Below the pieces are notes generated by a model. The model was not told where the DNA came from and searched no databases. It saw only the letters and a program-made list of their open reading frames with translations. A program made the translations under genes and the position numbers. Positions 1 through 8,561 of a DNA stretch of 64,000 bases are shown in pieces. The first letter of the stretch is position 1. The number at the start of each line of letters is the position of its first letter. Source of the DNA: a bacterium (GTDB lineage: Bacteria > Krumholzibacteriota > Krumholzibacteriia > LZORAL124-64-63); NCBI GenBank assembly GCA_024223715.1, contig JAAEOA010000293.1, forward strand, positions 1 to 64,000. The letters are read 5' to 3'.

Positions 1-34
1 ATCGGCCAACTCGATCAACAGAGAAGCCGAACAT

Positions 35-212
35 TCACAGTTCGGGCACTTGTTCGAGCTTGAACAGGGTGACAAGGTTGTGGGCTTTGACGTCACGGCA
101 ATTGATCGAAAACCCGGCGTAGCTTTCAGTCTTCATTTCTAGCCATGGTCAGGCCAATTCCCTGTCCTTGTTTGCGGGTTGTAAAAAATGGAGTAAAAAC
201 CTGATCCATATT
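35..212 (-). pseudogene. Decayed histidine kinase C-terminal ATPase remnant
   Basis: On the minus strand one frame (about 212 down to 126) reads FTPFFTTRKQGQGIGLTMAR, the F-box/G2 region of a HATPase_c domain. It then hits a stop. A neighbouring frame continues from about 145 to a stop at 35 as LEMKTESYAGFS...TLFKLEQ, which fits the last strands of the same domain. The N-box, the G1 box and the whole kinase N-terminus are missing upstream, because the preceding minus-strand gene ends at 326. This looks like a truncated, frameshifted remnant and not a working gene. The rest of 1-325 has an unrecognised plus-strand open frame (2-142) and nothing else I can name. Confidence 0.55.
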
Positions 213-325
213 GACCAGGGGACGACTTTCAGCAAACTCCTCCCGCAGTGTGATATTTGATTCGGCACAACCTGTCTCGACGTCAGGGTGACGGACCGAG
301 CTTTTGATTTGTCGAAAAACCGGTG

Positions 326-2338
326 CTAGCGCACCAGCATCATCTTGGCGCTCAATGTTTTTTCGGGACCGGTCAGACGGTAGAAATACGCGCCGCTGGG
401 AGTCTCGTGGCCCGCGTCGTTGCGACCGTCCCATTTCACTTCGTTCCGGCCGGCGGTCATTACTCCATCTTCCAGGGTGCGGACCAGTCGCCCGCGCAGA
501 TCGTACACTTCAAGCTTGACCCTGGTGTCGCTGGCCAGGTTGAAGCTGATCTCGGTCTGCGGGTTGAAAGGGTTGGGGGTGTTGCCCAGAAGGGCCATCA
601 AACCAGGCAGGTTGTCTTCGCCAACAGAGGAAATTCCACCGCTGAGGAAGCTGACGATGCCTTCCATGACCGCCGCTCGGTCATCAGCGTTGTTGATGGC
701 CTCGAACCCGAAGGCAAAGTAGACCACGCGATGGTTGCCGTCATCGGCCATGATCCCGCCGTTGCGACCAGCACTGTAAGTGAAGATCGAGCTGGCATCG
801 TCGCCGCGTGGGTCAATGTCGCTGGGGTAGTCCTGGTTGTTGGCGCCGTCGCCGCCACTGAGATTCAGCATAATACCTTCGGTGAAGGTACCGGCAACGC
901 CATCCAGAGTCAGGTCGTTGGTATCGTCACTGATGTAGTCGGCGTGCAGGTAGTCGTTGTACCAGGTCCTCGCGGCACCACCCTGGTCATACATGTCCCA
1001 GCCAATGTCCTGGCCGGTGATGAACAGGCTGCCGCCAGTATCGAGGTATTCGGCAATGGCAGCGCGATCGTCCGCGTCCAATGACGGGAAAGCCCAGCCA
1101 CAGCTCCAGATGACCGTGTCGAAGCACATCAAGATGCCTGCATCAAGGGCCGTGGAGTTGTGGTCCCAGGTAGCTACGGTCTTGCCGGTGCCGGCCAAAG
1201 CCGGGATGAAATACAGGGTTTCGTAGTCAAAAGCCCCATCGTCATCAACGACAAGTATTTCTGTTTCGTCCGAGATCAACTTGTAGGCCAGTTGCCGGTC
1301 ACCTGTGCCTCCGTTGTCGGAGTGAAGAGTAAGAAGGGCTTCACCCTCGTTGCCAGTGCCGTTGTTGATCACGACCCTGAAAAAGGCCCGCTCGCCGGGG
1401 TTCAGGTTGATGGTCGTGCTGGTGTGCTGCTGGTTGTCATAAATGAAATAAGCTTCCCCGTCGCCGGGGATGCTGGTTGGGGCAACAGTGACGGTGTAGG
1501 CGGCCGGTTGGGTGCCGGTATTGAAAAGTCCGGTATAATCGAAAGTATTAGACTGTCCTCCAACCACCGTACGCGGTCCCAGAGCGAAATAACGCATGGA
1601 GAAATCGGGAGTGGGCAAGGTGTTGCAGCTCTGGAAAATTTCGCGGTCCACATCATTTTGGACGAAGGCCACGGCTCGGAGGTTTTCCAGAACCCAGCTG
1701 GGCTGAATGGCAAGGCTCAGGGTCTCAGTCTGAATTTCACTGCTGTTGCTAATTGTCAAACTAACGTCTGGCACCATATCCCTCAGGATGTTGTGGTAGC
1801 TCGACGAACCGTAGCTCAGATGATCCTCGATGAGGGCCACCCTCAGTTTCATGTCGCTGCCGGGGGGGAGGTTGCCTTCCAGCTCGATCTCAACGGTAAT
1901 GAACGGGTTGAGATCGGAGAATGAGAAATCGAGGATTTTCATGGCAACGGGTGTCGGATCATCCAGCAGACTGAGAACTACGGGGTCGTACACGCTCCCG
2001 TTGGTGGCTTCGACGCCGGCGCCGCTGATGGTGTTGCCACCGTTGAACTCCAGCTGGGGGTAGCCGTCGGCATTGTAGTAATCAATACGGACATCAGCAT
2101 CGGGGCAGCTCAGGCCGCCGCTTGACGCCATGTATTCCACGGTGTCGAATTCGTTACTGTCATAACGACTCTGCATGACCTGCAGGCCGGCGCGAGCGCG
2201 CGGACAGTAGCCTCACCAGGTGGCAGAGCTCATCTCCGAAAATACGGCTCGCGGAACCTGGGCCATCCCGGGCACCGCGGCCAGAATGGCCAAGGCAATC
2301 AGGATAATTGCGGATACTAACTGGTGCACTGATTTCAT
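326..2338 (-). CDS. Secreted Omp28-like thioredoxin-fold selenoprotein with FlgD-type C-terminal tail
   Basis: The protein has 670 residues if the in-frame TGA at 2213-2215 is read as selenocysteine. It starts at ATG 2338, behind a GGGGGA ribosome-binding site. Residues 1-26 are a clear signal peptide ending GMA. Then comes SATW-U-GYCPRARAG: Sec42 replaces the first cysteine of the CGYC redox motif found in Omp28-family proteins, and Cys45 is the resolving residue. Further on, DGYPQLEFNG matches the cis-proline loop of a thioredoxin fold. The middle is beta-rich. The last ~85 residues (NTPNPFNPQT to KMMLVR) are an FlgD-like Ig sorting or anchoring domain typical of FCB-group secreted proteins. 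A start at the internal ATG 2176 would remove the signal peptide and half of the active site, so that shorter call is probably wrong. The likely role is a periplasmic or surface thiol/selenol redox enzyme. The substrate is unknown. Nonsense mutation is the alternative, but the TGA position and the hairpin argue against it. Confidence 0.82.
2171..2185 (-). promoter_or_regulatory. Bacterial SECIS-like hairpin for UGA at 2213-2215
   Basis: Downstream of the UGA the minus strand reads CTGCA-GGTCA-TGCAG: five perfect pairs closing a five-base loop that starts GG. The spacing from UGA to the loop is 32 nt, within the range generally accepted for bacterial SECIS elements (roughly 16-37 nt, from memory). 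The UGCA-GGUC-UGCA core closely matches the apical part of the E. coli fdhF SECIS. Flanking pairs are weak, so the stem is short. Confidence 0.68.
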
Positions 2339-2863
2339 GGTTTTTCCCCCATTTCAAGTGGTGGCAAAGGTTGACCGGAAGGGTTGTCAGAACCTGGAGT
2401 TAAAGTGGACTATTGGAGTGTATCACAGGATTAAATACTGGACAAATTTTAATAAAACGACACAGGGAACAGGCACAATGGACACGTGGTCCACACCGTC
2501 CCAATACCCCCAAAAAACACCTTCGCCACTTACTCGTGAAGGCGGTGTTTATTGAAGACCGGCTACGTTTGAATCCTGGTACCGACTTCCCGGATTCCTG
2601 GTGTTCGTACACTGGGCAGTATGGTAGCCCCTGGGGGACAGTGTACGAACCAACTGTCCCCCACAAGTATCAGCATTTGTTTTCGTCTAACTCGAACTAC
2701 CGCAAAACATCCAATCGCACAGACCAACAAAGTGGTTTCCTTTTTGCTTAACACTGTAATGGGGTAATCAAACCATTTGACATGAGGTTGCGCACTTTAA
2801 CAATCCGTGCTATTTTCTTGTTGGGTTTAAAAAAGTCTAGGTTTTTTTGTACTGGGGTTAAAG
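2339..2863. other. Gene-free spacer with palindromic repeats
   Basis: These 525 bases contain no convincing gene. They hold the divergent promoter region for the minus-strand selenoprotein and the plus-strand ATPase, an imperfect hairpin around 2512-2551 (CACCTTC...GAAGGCGGTG), and the REP-like inverted repeats at 2603-2663. The segment 2480-2527 resembles a segment at 4149-4179 on the other side of the ATPase gene. Confidence 0.6.
2603..2663. repeat. Two overlapping perfect inverted repeats (REP-like)
   Basis: GTTCGTACACTG (2603-2614) pairs perfectly with CAGTGTACGAAC (2639-2650). TGGGGGACAGT (2632-2642) pairs perfectly with ACTGTCCCCCA (2653-2663). The two hairpins share bases 2639-2642, and their remaining arms interleave, so they cannot form together. 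The GGGGGACAGT core resembles palindromes that accompany REP-associated tyrosine transposases, but no transposase is present in the window. Confidence 0.7.
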
Positions 2864-4000
2864 TTGAAAACAATCACACGCTATCTGGAAAAATCCATTC
2901 TGAAAGACCTCAACAACAAAATGGTTTTACTGGCAGGGCCTCGCCAATGTGGAAAAACGACCTTGGCCAAGAAGCTTCTTGGAGCTGAAAAACCTAACGG
3001 CCCCACCCGCTATTTTAACTGGGACTCCCTCCGGGACAGGGATTTAATATTGGAGGAACGCTTTCCAACCGGTCCCGGCTTGCTGGTTCTGGATGAAATC
3101 CACAAATACTCAAGATGGCGTCAGGTCGTAAAGGGACTCTTTGACAAACGGGGAGATGAAATCTCCATCCTGGTCACCGGCAGTGCCAAACTGGATCACT
3201 ATCGGCACGGCGGAGATTCTCTTCAGGGACGGTACCATTTTCACCGTCTCCACCCACTGACCTATGCTGAACTTGGTGCATCTTCCCCATCGGACTTGAA
3301 AGATCTACTGACTCTCGGTGGATTTCCGGAACCCTTCCTCTCCGGGTCCGAAAAGCAAGCCCGTCGCTGGAGTAGAGATTACCGTTCACGCCTGGTGATC
3401 GAAGATCTCCAGGACCTTGAACAAGTCAAAGACATCGCTCTGGTTCAACAATTGGTTCTACGATTACCCCAATTGGTCTCCGCACCACTGTCTATCAATT
3501 CCCTGAGGGAAGATTTGCAAGTTGCCCATCAGACCGTCGCCAGGTGGTTGAATATCCTGGAAAATCTTTATATGATTTTTAGAATTTATCCATTTGGAGC
3601 TCCTTCCATCAAGGCTGTTAAAAAGGAAGCCAAGCACTATCATTTGGATTGGACTGTAGTTAAGAATCTGGGAGCCAGATTGGAAAATCTGGTGGCATGT
3701 CATATTTTAAAATGGTGCCATTTTCTAGAGGATACCGAAGGCAGGGACGTGGAGTTACGTTACTACCGGGACACGACTGGACGTGAAGTTGATTTTGTTG
3801 TTCTTGAAGAAAACAACCCCATCATGTTCATTGAGTGCAAGTCTTCACCAGGAAAACGCCATCGGGGCCTTTCATATTTGAAAGAAAAATATCCTGATGT
3901 TCAAGCTGTTCAAATTGATACCCAGACCACTTCGGACACATTATCCAACAAAGGTATCAGATATGTTTCGGTTGGAGGGTTTTTAGGAGAACTTGTTTAA
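2864..4000 (+). CDS. AAA ATPase with DUF4143 C-terminal domain
   Basis: 378 residues with a TTG start at 2864. The N-terminal AAA module carries a Walker A motif GPRQCGKTT (residues 25-33), Walker B LLVLDEIH (Asp77, Glu78) and a sensor-1-like VTGSAKLD. The C-terminal half has the DUF4143 pattern, including the acidic/lysine cluster REVDFVV...FIECKSS (a PD-(D/E)xK-like fold). Proteins of this family are widespread, laterally mobile and of uncertain function. Proposed links include toxin-antitoxin-like or DNA-related roles. The gene stands alone and is bracketed by related non-coding segments (2480-2527 and 4149-4179), which hints at acquisition as a unit. The family call is firm. The function is not. 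Confidence 0.85.
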   Translation: MKTITRYLEKSILKDLNNKMVLLAGPRQCGKTTLAKKLLGAEKPNGPTRYFNWDSLRDRDLILEERFPTGPGLLVLDEIHKYSRWRQVVKGLFDKRGDEISILVTGSAKLDHYRHGGDSLQGRYHFHRLHPLTYAELGASSPSDLKDLLTLGGFPEPFLSGSEKQARRWSRDYRSRLVIEDLQDLEQVKDIALVQQLVLRLPQLVSAPLSINSLREDLQVAHQTVARWLNILENLYMIFRIYPFGAPSIKAVKKEAKHYHLDWTVVKNLGARLENLVACHILKWCHFLEDTEGRDVELRYYRDTTGREVDFVVLEENNPIMFIECKSSPGKRHRGLSYLKEKYPDVQAVQIDTQTTSDTLSNKGIRYVSVGGFLGELV

Positions 4001-4148
4001 TTTTAGAATTAATCAGTGGGTATGTTATGATGGTCGTACCCTCTACGGCTTTTCAGGAAAACGAGGAACCAGCAGTATTGTAGCGTCCATTATAACATGT
4101 CCGCCTTTTCACCAGAAAAGTAAGTGACACTTCCCCTCTCCTCAATTC

Positions 4149-4179
4149 GGACACGGTCCACAAAAAAAGCACCTTCCCC
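4149..4179 (+). repeat. Diverged direct copy of segment 2480-2527
   Basis: GGACACGGTCCACA followed by an A-run and GCACCTTCCCC here parallels GGACACGTGGTCCACA ... A-run ... ACACCTTCGCC at 2480-2527. Both lead into a hairpin with a GAAGG right arm. The two copies are in the same orientation and flank the DUF4143 ATPase gene. The similarity is short and imperfect, so chance or shared terminator-like structure remains possible. Confidence 0.4.
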
Positions 4180-4330
4180 AAGCTTGGAGAAGGTACTCTA
4201 AATCCAGCACGCAAATGTTTCGCATACTGTAACTTTAGTAGCCCAATTTCTTTAACAGCAAAAAAAATCCATCTTTTTTAAAAAATCTTAAAAAAGTTGT
4301 AACCCAAAGCAAACATCGTCGTATACAATA

Positions 4331-4354
4331 GGTGCATTACCTTACATATGCACC
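4331..4354 (+). promoter_or_regulatory. Inverted repeat, candidate GntR operator
   Basis: GGTGCAT (4331-4337) and ATGCACC (4348-4354) form perfect 7-bp arms around a 10-bp spacer. They lie just downstream of a TATACA-like -10 (about 4321-4326), which is preceded by TTGTAA (about 4296). The position about 80 bases ahead of the YtrA-type GntR gene fits an autoregulatory operator. The assignment is inference. Confidence 0.5.
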
Positions 4355-4432
4355 AATGCACAGACTTTAAAGTACTGAAAAATGGCAACTTAGTTCATTG
4401 TTTCAGCCCAAACCGCCAAAAGGAGCCCAAAT

Positions 4433-4813
4433 TTGTTCTTCGTCGATTCACAAAGTGGAGTTCCCATATTCAGGCAAATCGTAGACCAGGTGCGCTTGCA
4501 AATTGCCAGTGGTTTATTAAAGCCGGGCGACGAGCTTCCGTCCATCCGCAGCCTTTCCATACCCCTGGGAGTCAATCCAATGACTATAAGCAAAGCCTAC
4601 AATTTACTGGTCCACGACAATGTTCTTGAACGACGCCCAGGTCTTCCCCTTATAGTAGCCGAAGTCGACGGCAACCAAATGGCCGACCGTCGGCGTGAAC
4701 AATTGCAATCGGGTCTTCAACCGGCTGTCACCCTGACTCGCCAGCTGGATATCAATCCCGACGAAGCTCTCGAAATTTTCAAAAACCTGCTGGCAAATTC
4801 CGGCGAAAAATAA
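4433..4813 (+). CDS. GntR family (YtrA-type) transcriptional regulator
   Basis: 126 residues. A TTG start at 4433 follows AAAAGGAG with good spacing. A winged helix-turn-helix occupies residues ~8-75 (PIFRQIVDQV...LPSIRSLSIPLGVNPMTISKAY), followed by only a short C-terminal tail. That is the YtrA subfamily layout, without a large effector domain. It is the first gene of an operon with an ABC ATPase (20 bases downstream) and a membrane protein. YtrA-type regulators usually repress their own ABC transporter operon and respond to envelope stress or antimicrobials. Binding to the 4331-4354 palindrome is inferred. Confidence 0.88.
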   Translation: MFFVDSQSGVPIFRQIVDQVRLQIASGLLKPGDELPSIRSLSIPLGVNPMTISKAYNLLVHDNVLERRPGLPLIVAEVDGNQMADRRREQLQSGLQPAVTLTRQLDINPDEALEIFKNLLANSGEK

Positions 4814-4833
4814 ATCCCCGAAAGGATTAACCC

Positions 4834-5724
4834 ATGTGCATTCTGGAATTTAACAACACTCACCGCTCCTATGGCTCGCAGGAAGTTCTCGGCGGCATAG
4901 ATCTGCAGGTTCAAAAAGGCGATGTACTGGGTTTACTGGGCCGCAACGGCGCCGGAAAAACCACGCTCATCAAACTGATGATGGGTTTGCTTGCTCCAGA
5001 CAAGGGCCAGGTCCGTGTCTTTGGACTGGACCCGCGTGAAAAACCGGTGCAGGTGAAAAAACGCATTGGTTATGTTTCCGAAGATCAGGAACTGCCGCCA
5101 TTTTTGAAAGTCAGCGACGTAATACAGCTTTACCGCGGTTTGTTTTCCACCTGGGATGAAAAGTTTGCCGCCGACCTGGCCAACCGTTTCGAGCTGCCGT
5201 CCGACAGGAAAATCAAGGATCTGAGCCGGGGGCAGGCCCGCCAGGTGGCTCTGTTGTGTGCAGTGAGCCACCGACCTGAACTTCTGATTCTTGATGAACC
5301 TGCCGGAGGGCTGGATCCCGCTGCCCGGCGTGACTTTCTTGAAACATCCATTCGCCTGCTGAACGAAGAAGGCACAACCATTGTTTTCTCCTCGCACCAT
5401 ATGAACGACGTGGAGCGTTTGGCCAGTCGTCTGGTCATGATTCACGAAAAGGAAAAATGGATCGACAGCGACCTGGACGATATCCGTCAGGGTTACTGTC
5501 TGGCTCAAATTCCCCAGTCAGAATCGTTGGACCCGGAAGTTCTGTTGGCCAACGATCATTGTTTGTGCGCCCGTCAGGCTGGCGAAGCAGTGCATGCAGT
5601 TTTTGAAATGGATCCAGATTCCTGCCAAAGCGTTCTGGCCAAAGATTTCCTGCTGAAACACAGCCAGTGCCGGACCATTAATCTGGAAGAAATGTTCATC
5701 GAATTGGTGCGGAGGTCCTCATGA
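4834..5724 (+). CDS. ABC transporter ATP-binding protein
   Basis: 296 residues. It has Walker A GRNGAGKTT (~residues 35-43), a Q-loop region after GYVSEDQELPP, signature LSRGQARQVALL and Walker B LLILDEPAGGLDP followed by the H-loop SSHH. The ~80-residue C-terminal extension resembles those of YtrB/CcmA-type exporters. Its stop overlaps the start of the following membrane gene (ATGATG), indicating translational coupling. With the GntR regulator upstream, this is a typical Ytr-like export system. The substrate cannot be read from the sequence. Confidence 0.9.
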   Translation: MCILEFNNTHRSYGSQEVLGGIDLQVQKGDVLGLLGRNGAGKTTLIKLMMGLLAPDKGQVRVFGLDPREKPVQVKKRIGYVSEDQELPPFLKVSDVIQLYRGLFSTWDEKFAADLANRFELPSDRKIKDLSRGQARQVALLCAVSHRPELLILDEPAGGLDPAARRDFLETSIRLLNEEGTTIVFSSHHMNDVERLASRLVMIHEKEKWIDSDLDDIRQGYCLAQIPQSESLDPEVLLANDHCLCARQAGEAVHAVFEMDPDSCQSVLAKDFLLKHSQCRTINLEEMFIELVRRSS

Positions 5725-7523
5725 TGCTGCAATCGGTTTTGCGTCATGAGGTGATGCGGCGTTTGCCGAAGCTTCTTCTGGTCACATTCGGGTTGGCAAT
5801 ATTTATTTCCAACCTGACTCTGTATTTCCGGTCAGAATTTGAACCCGGCTCCGCAATTCTGGAATGGATGCCCGTGGGCTTTCAGGTTTTTATCTATCTG
5901 AGTGCCTGCCTTGTTCTGATGGTTCCGGAAGCAGGCCGCCGTTGCCGGCAATGGGAATTATCTTTGCCTGTGCCGGGGAAGTTTTGGTGGCAAAGTCATT
6001 TCTATAGTTTGTTGCTGGCTGGTATTTGCCTCATGCTTTTGTACGTGATTTTCCCTTTACTGCTGCTGGTGGTGGACAATCCTTCTGAAGTCCGGATTTT
6101 CCAAAATGCTGGATCAAGTATGGCTAAAACCTTGTTGAACATGTGGGGCATACCGCTTTTATTTTATATTATGACTTTAGATCTGGTGGCCCTTTGGAGA
6201 CCTGCCTCGGCCATGCCCGGCCAGGAAAAAGGCTGGAACAAGAGGGTTGCAATATTGGTAATTTCAACCACGATTCTGCTTGTTATTACCAGCCGTTTGG
6301 GCCTGACTGGTGTGTTGTTGGTTCTTCTTGCAGGACTGGCCCTGCAACTGAGGCGAATCAAGGTTCCCGACACCTTGAGTTTGCCGTCGGTTCAGGCGGT
6401 GGCCAATGAAGAGACTATTTGGCCGTCTTCATCTCCTGCCTCAGGGAATCCATTTCTTTTGCATTTTACTGTCATTCGCCTGCTCTTTAAATGGCCCACC
6501 AATTGGCTGATTTTGATTCCCTTTATAGGTTTTTTTGGAATGTTGCTGGGCGGGTATAATCCTATCAGCGATGAACCAGAGGCTTTGCGATTTTCCAATT
6601 TATTCATGTGCATTTATATTTTGGCTGCCGGAGGCGGGCACTTCACCGAGAAGCTTCATCTCCTGGATTTCCTGCCCGTGGCCCGCCGTACCATGTTGTC
6701 CTGGTTGGTCTGGCCAGTGGTGATCACTCTGGCCCTGGGTTACGGATTTGGGCAAAACCAGGCGGCCAAATCCAAGGCGTCGACGGAACCATTATCTTTT
6801 GTCAATGAAGACTCCGGCTATGGGTTGAAAGTGCCGGCCAGGTGTTTTCGATTGATACGCAGCGCGGAAGCTCCCTTTGTGACTTCTCCCAGTGGAGAAA
6901 CTCACCAGGCCGATTCCGTGGTTGCGGTCAAGGGCTTGCCCTGGCTCTTCTACAAACCGTACAGCACTCCAAAAGGGGCCAGCTTGGACTATGTGGCCTG
7001 GCAAATGAGTCGGGCCATTGAAAATGTTTTTGGGGAGCAGGTATCACCACAGGAAATCTCGGACCAATATTTGGAAATTGATTCACAGGGGCATGTAAAA
7101 TCCTTGTCCCGGGGACTGAATCTGAAAGCAGATCATCCTCAATGGAGTGAAGTAAAGGGCGGGACGGTCTTTCCCGTACTGTTTGGCTTTGTCACTGTAT
7201 TTTTCCTGCTGGTCCTGTCTCTGCACTTTCGAATGCTCCGTCGCCAGGCATCTTTCAAGAAGGGGCGAATCACTTTTTGGATTCTGTTGGGAGCCCTGAT
7301 GGCCCTGCACTTGGCCAACCTTGTGACCTACATTACCGGCCTGACCGATGACTGGATAGTCCGGGGTATTATTTTGGGTGGCATACAACGCTGGTCGGAA
7401 TTCGGAAATGGCTTTGGCTGGATTGTTTACGGCGGAGTCCTGGTTGCCATTGCATCGAGCTGGCTTCTGGCTCTGGGGCAATTCAAACAAATTGAATCGC
7501 CCGCGAAAGAGGATGGGTGTTGA
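5721..7523 (+). CDS. ABC-2-like membrane permease component
   Basis: 600 residues with several hydrophobic segments in the N-terminal two thirds (for example around residues 15-35, 50-70, 90-120, 140-160 and 180-200), a further group near 260-345, a soluble stretch ~345-465, and three terminal helices. There is no recognisable enzymatic motif. The gene overlaps the ATPase gene by four bases, so it is the probable membrane partner of that ABC system. The long extracytoplasmic loop before the last helices is the one distinctive feature. Substrate unknown. Confidence 0.75.
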   Translation: MMLQSVLRHEVMRRLPKLLLVTFGLAIFISNLTLYFRSEFEPGSAILEWMPVGFQVFIYLSACLVLMVPEAGRRCRQWELSLPVPGKFWWQSHFYSLLLAGICLMLLYVIFPLLLLVVDNPSEVRIFQNAGSSMAKTLLNMWGIPLLFYIMTLDLVALWRPASAMPGQEKGWNKRVAILVISTTILLVITSRLGLTGVLLVLLAGLALQLRRIKVPDTLSLPSVQAVANEETIWPSSSPASGNPFLLHFTVIRLLFKWPTNWLILIPFIGFFGMLLGGYNPISDEPEALRFSNLFMCIYILAAGGGHFTEKLHLLDFLPVARRTMLSWLVWPVVITLALGYGFGQNQAAKSKASTEPLSFVNEDSGYGLKVPARCFRLIRSAEAPFVTSPSGETHQADSVVAVKGLPWLFYKPYSTPKGASLDYVAWQMSRAIENVFGEQVSPQEISDQYLEIDSQGHVKSLSRGLNLKADHPQWSEVKGGTVFPVLFGFVTVFFLLVLSLHFRMLRRQASFKKGRITFWILLGALMALHLANLVTYITGLTDDWIVRGIILGGIQRWSEFGNGFGWIVYGGVLVAIASSWLLALGQFKQIESPAKEDGC

Positions 7524-7794
7524 GTCTTTGGTACAACAGGAAGGAAAAAACCTCAGGAAAACGAAGCAGTGAAAAACAAATAGCCATGCCTGAATATTTG
7601 TAATTCTCGCTGTACGTCTCAAAAAAACATTCACGTTGGGTAAGAATGATGCTAAACAATTGAAGCCTGAAAAGAAAATCAAAGTTCCGGATATCGGAAA
7701 ATGAATACGGAACACACTCACCGGGTACTGCGTAGTGCCTGATCCAATGAACCACAATGAATTGGTTCTATACCCCGACCCAAAGGGAGATGAC

Positions 7795-8550
7795 ATGAAA
7801 AAGTCATTTGCTATCGCCTTGATTGTTTCGTTATCCGTTATTCTAAGCGCCGGTTTTGTCATGGCCATGGATGCGGACGAACTAATCAAAAAGAGCTTCG
7901 AAGCCACCGGTGGCCTCGACAAAATTAAATCGGTAAAATCTTCCCATGCCACAGGTAAAGCCTTGGTCCAGGGAATGGAATTTCCTTTCGTGATGCGCAC
8001 TCTGCGGCCCAATTATTTGCGCCTCGATGTGGAAATCATGGGCATGACCATGATACAGGCTTTCGATGGTGAAAAAGGCTGGACCATTAATCCCATGGCC
8101 GGCATCACCGTGGCTCAGGACATGACTGAAATTGAAAACAAATCTTTCAAGTTACAGGCCAATATGGATGGCTTGCTTGTGGACTACAAAGACAAGGGTT
8201 ATACCGTGGAATACATTGGCGAAGCCGATGTTGAAGGAACCCCTGCTTATCAACTGAAAGTCGATACTCACGATGATATCGTCATGGACCTGTTTTTCGA
8301 CCAGGAGTACTTCCTGAACATTAAAATGACTACAGCTATTACCTGGGAAGAAAAAGTTAATGAGTCTGAAACCTACATGAGCGATTTTCAGGAAATTGAA
8401 GGCATGATTATGCCATTTTCCATTGAGACCCGCATGGGCGGCGTTGCGGCCAGCCAAATTGTTATCGAAAAGGTTGAACTGGACACTGAATTTGAAGAAG
8501 GATTGTTCGAAATGCCGGCTGCTGAAGCCGCACCAGCAACCACAAAATAA
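7795..8550 (+). CDS. Secreted LolA-like outer membrane lipoprotein-sorting family protein
   Basis: 251 residues from ATG 7795, which follows AAAGGGAG. An earlier in-frame ATG at 7735 lacks a ribosome-binding site and would bury the signal peptide. Residues 1-24 form a signal peptide ending FVMA. The mature part begins MDADELIKKSFEATGG, a pattern seen in LolA/DUF-type beta-sheet carriers (outer membrane lipoprotein-sorting proteins) of many FCB and Acidobacteria genomes. It lies 11 bases before the VPS10 propeller gene and is probably cotranscribed with it. The substrate, lipid or otherwise, is unknown. Confidence 0.65.
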   Translation: MKKSFAIALIVSLSVILSAGFVMAMDADELIKKSFEATGGLDKIKSVKSSHATGKALVQGMEFPFVMRTLRPNYLRLDVEIMGMTMIQAFDGEKGWTINPMAGITVAQDMTEIENKSFKLQANMDGLLVDYKDKGYTVEYIGEADVEGTPAYQLKVDTHDDIVMDLFFDQEYFLNIKMTTAITWEEKVNESETYMSDFQEIEGMIMPFSIETRMGGVAASQIVIEKVELDTEFEEGLFEMPAAEAAPATTK

Positions 8551-8561
8551 AGGGGAATGCC

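Larger units (their letters stand above)
4001..4432. other. Gene-free spacer between ATPase and GntR operon
   Basis: 432 bases without a supported gene. It holds a hairpin ACCTTC...GAAGGT (4171-4194), a diverged copy of the 2480-2527 segment, an A/T-rich stretch (4255-4300), and the putative promoter/operator region of the GntR operon, including the inverted repeat at 4331-4354. Confidence 0.6.

Noticed and set aside
126-140. TGA after the kinase remnant as a selenocysteine codon
   Set aside because: No cysteine-like context. The following codons run into another stop, and a neighbouring frame continues the domain, so this is a frameshifted remnant.
323-1924. Plus-strand open frames opposite the selenoprotein gene
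   Set aside because: They are antisense shadows with no start signals, domain motifs or signal peptides.
2160-2176. Start of the Omp28-like gene at internal ATG 2176
   Set aside because: It removes the signal peptide and half of the redox motif. The upstream frame has RBS, signal peptide and active site in the same frame.
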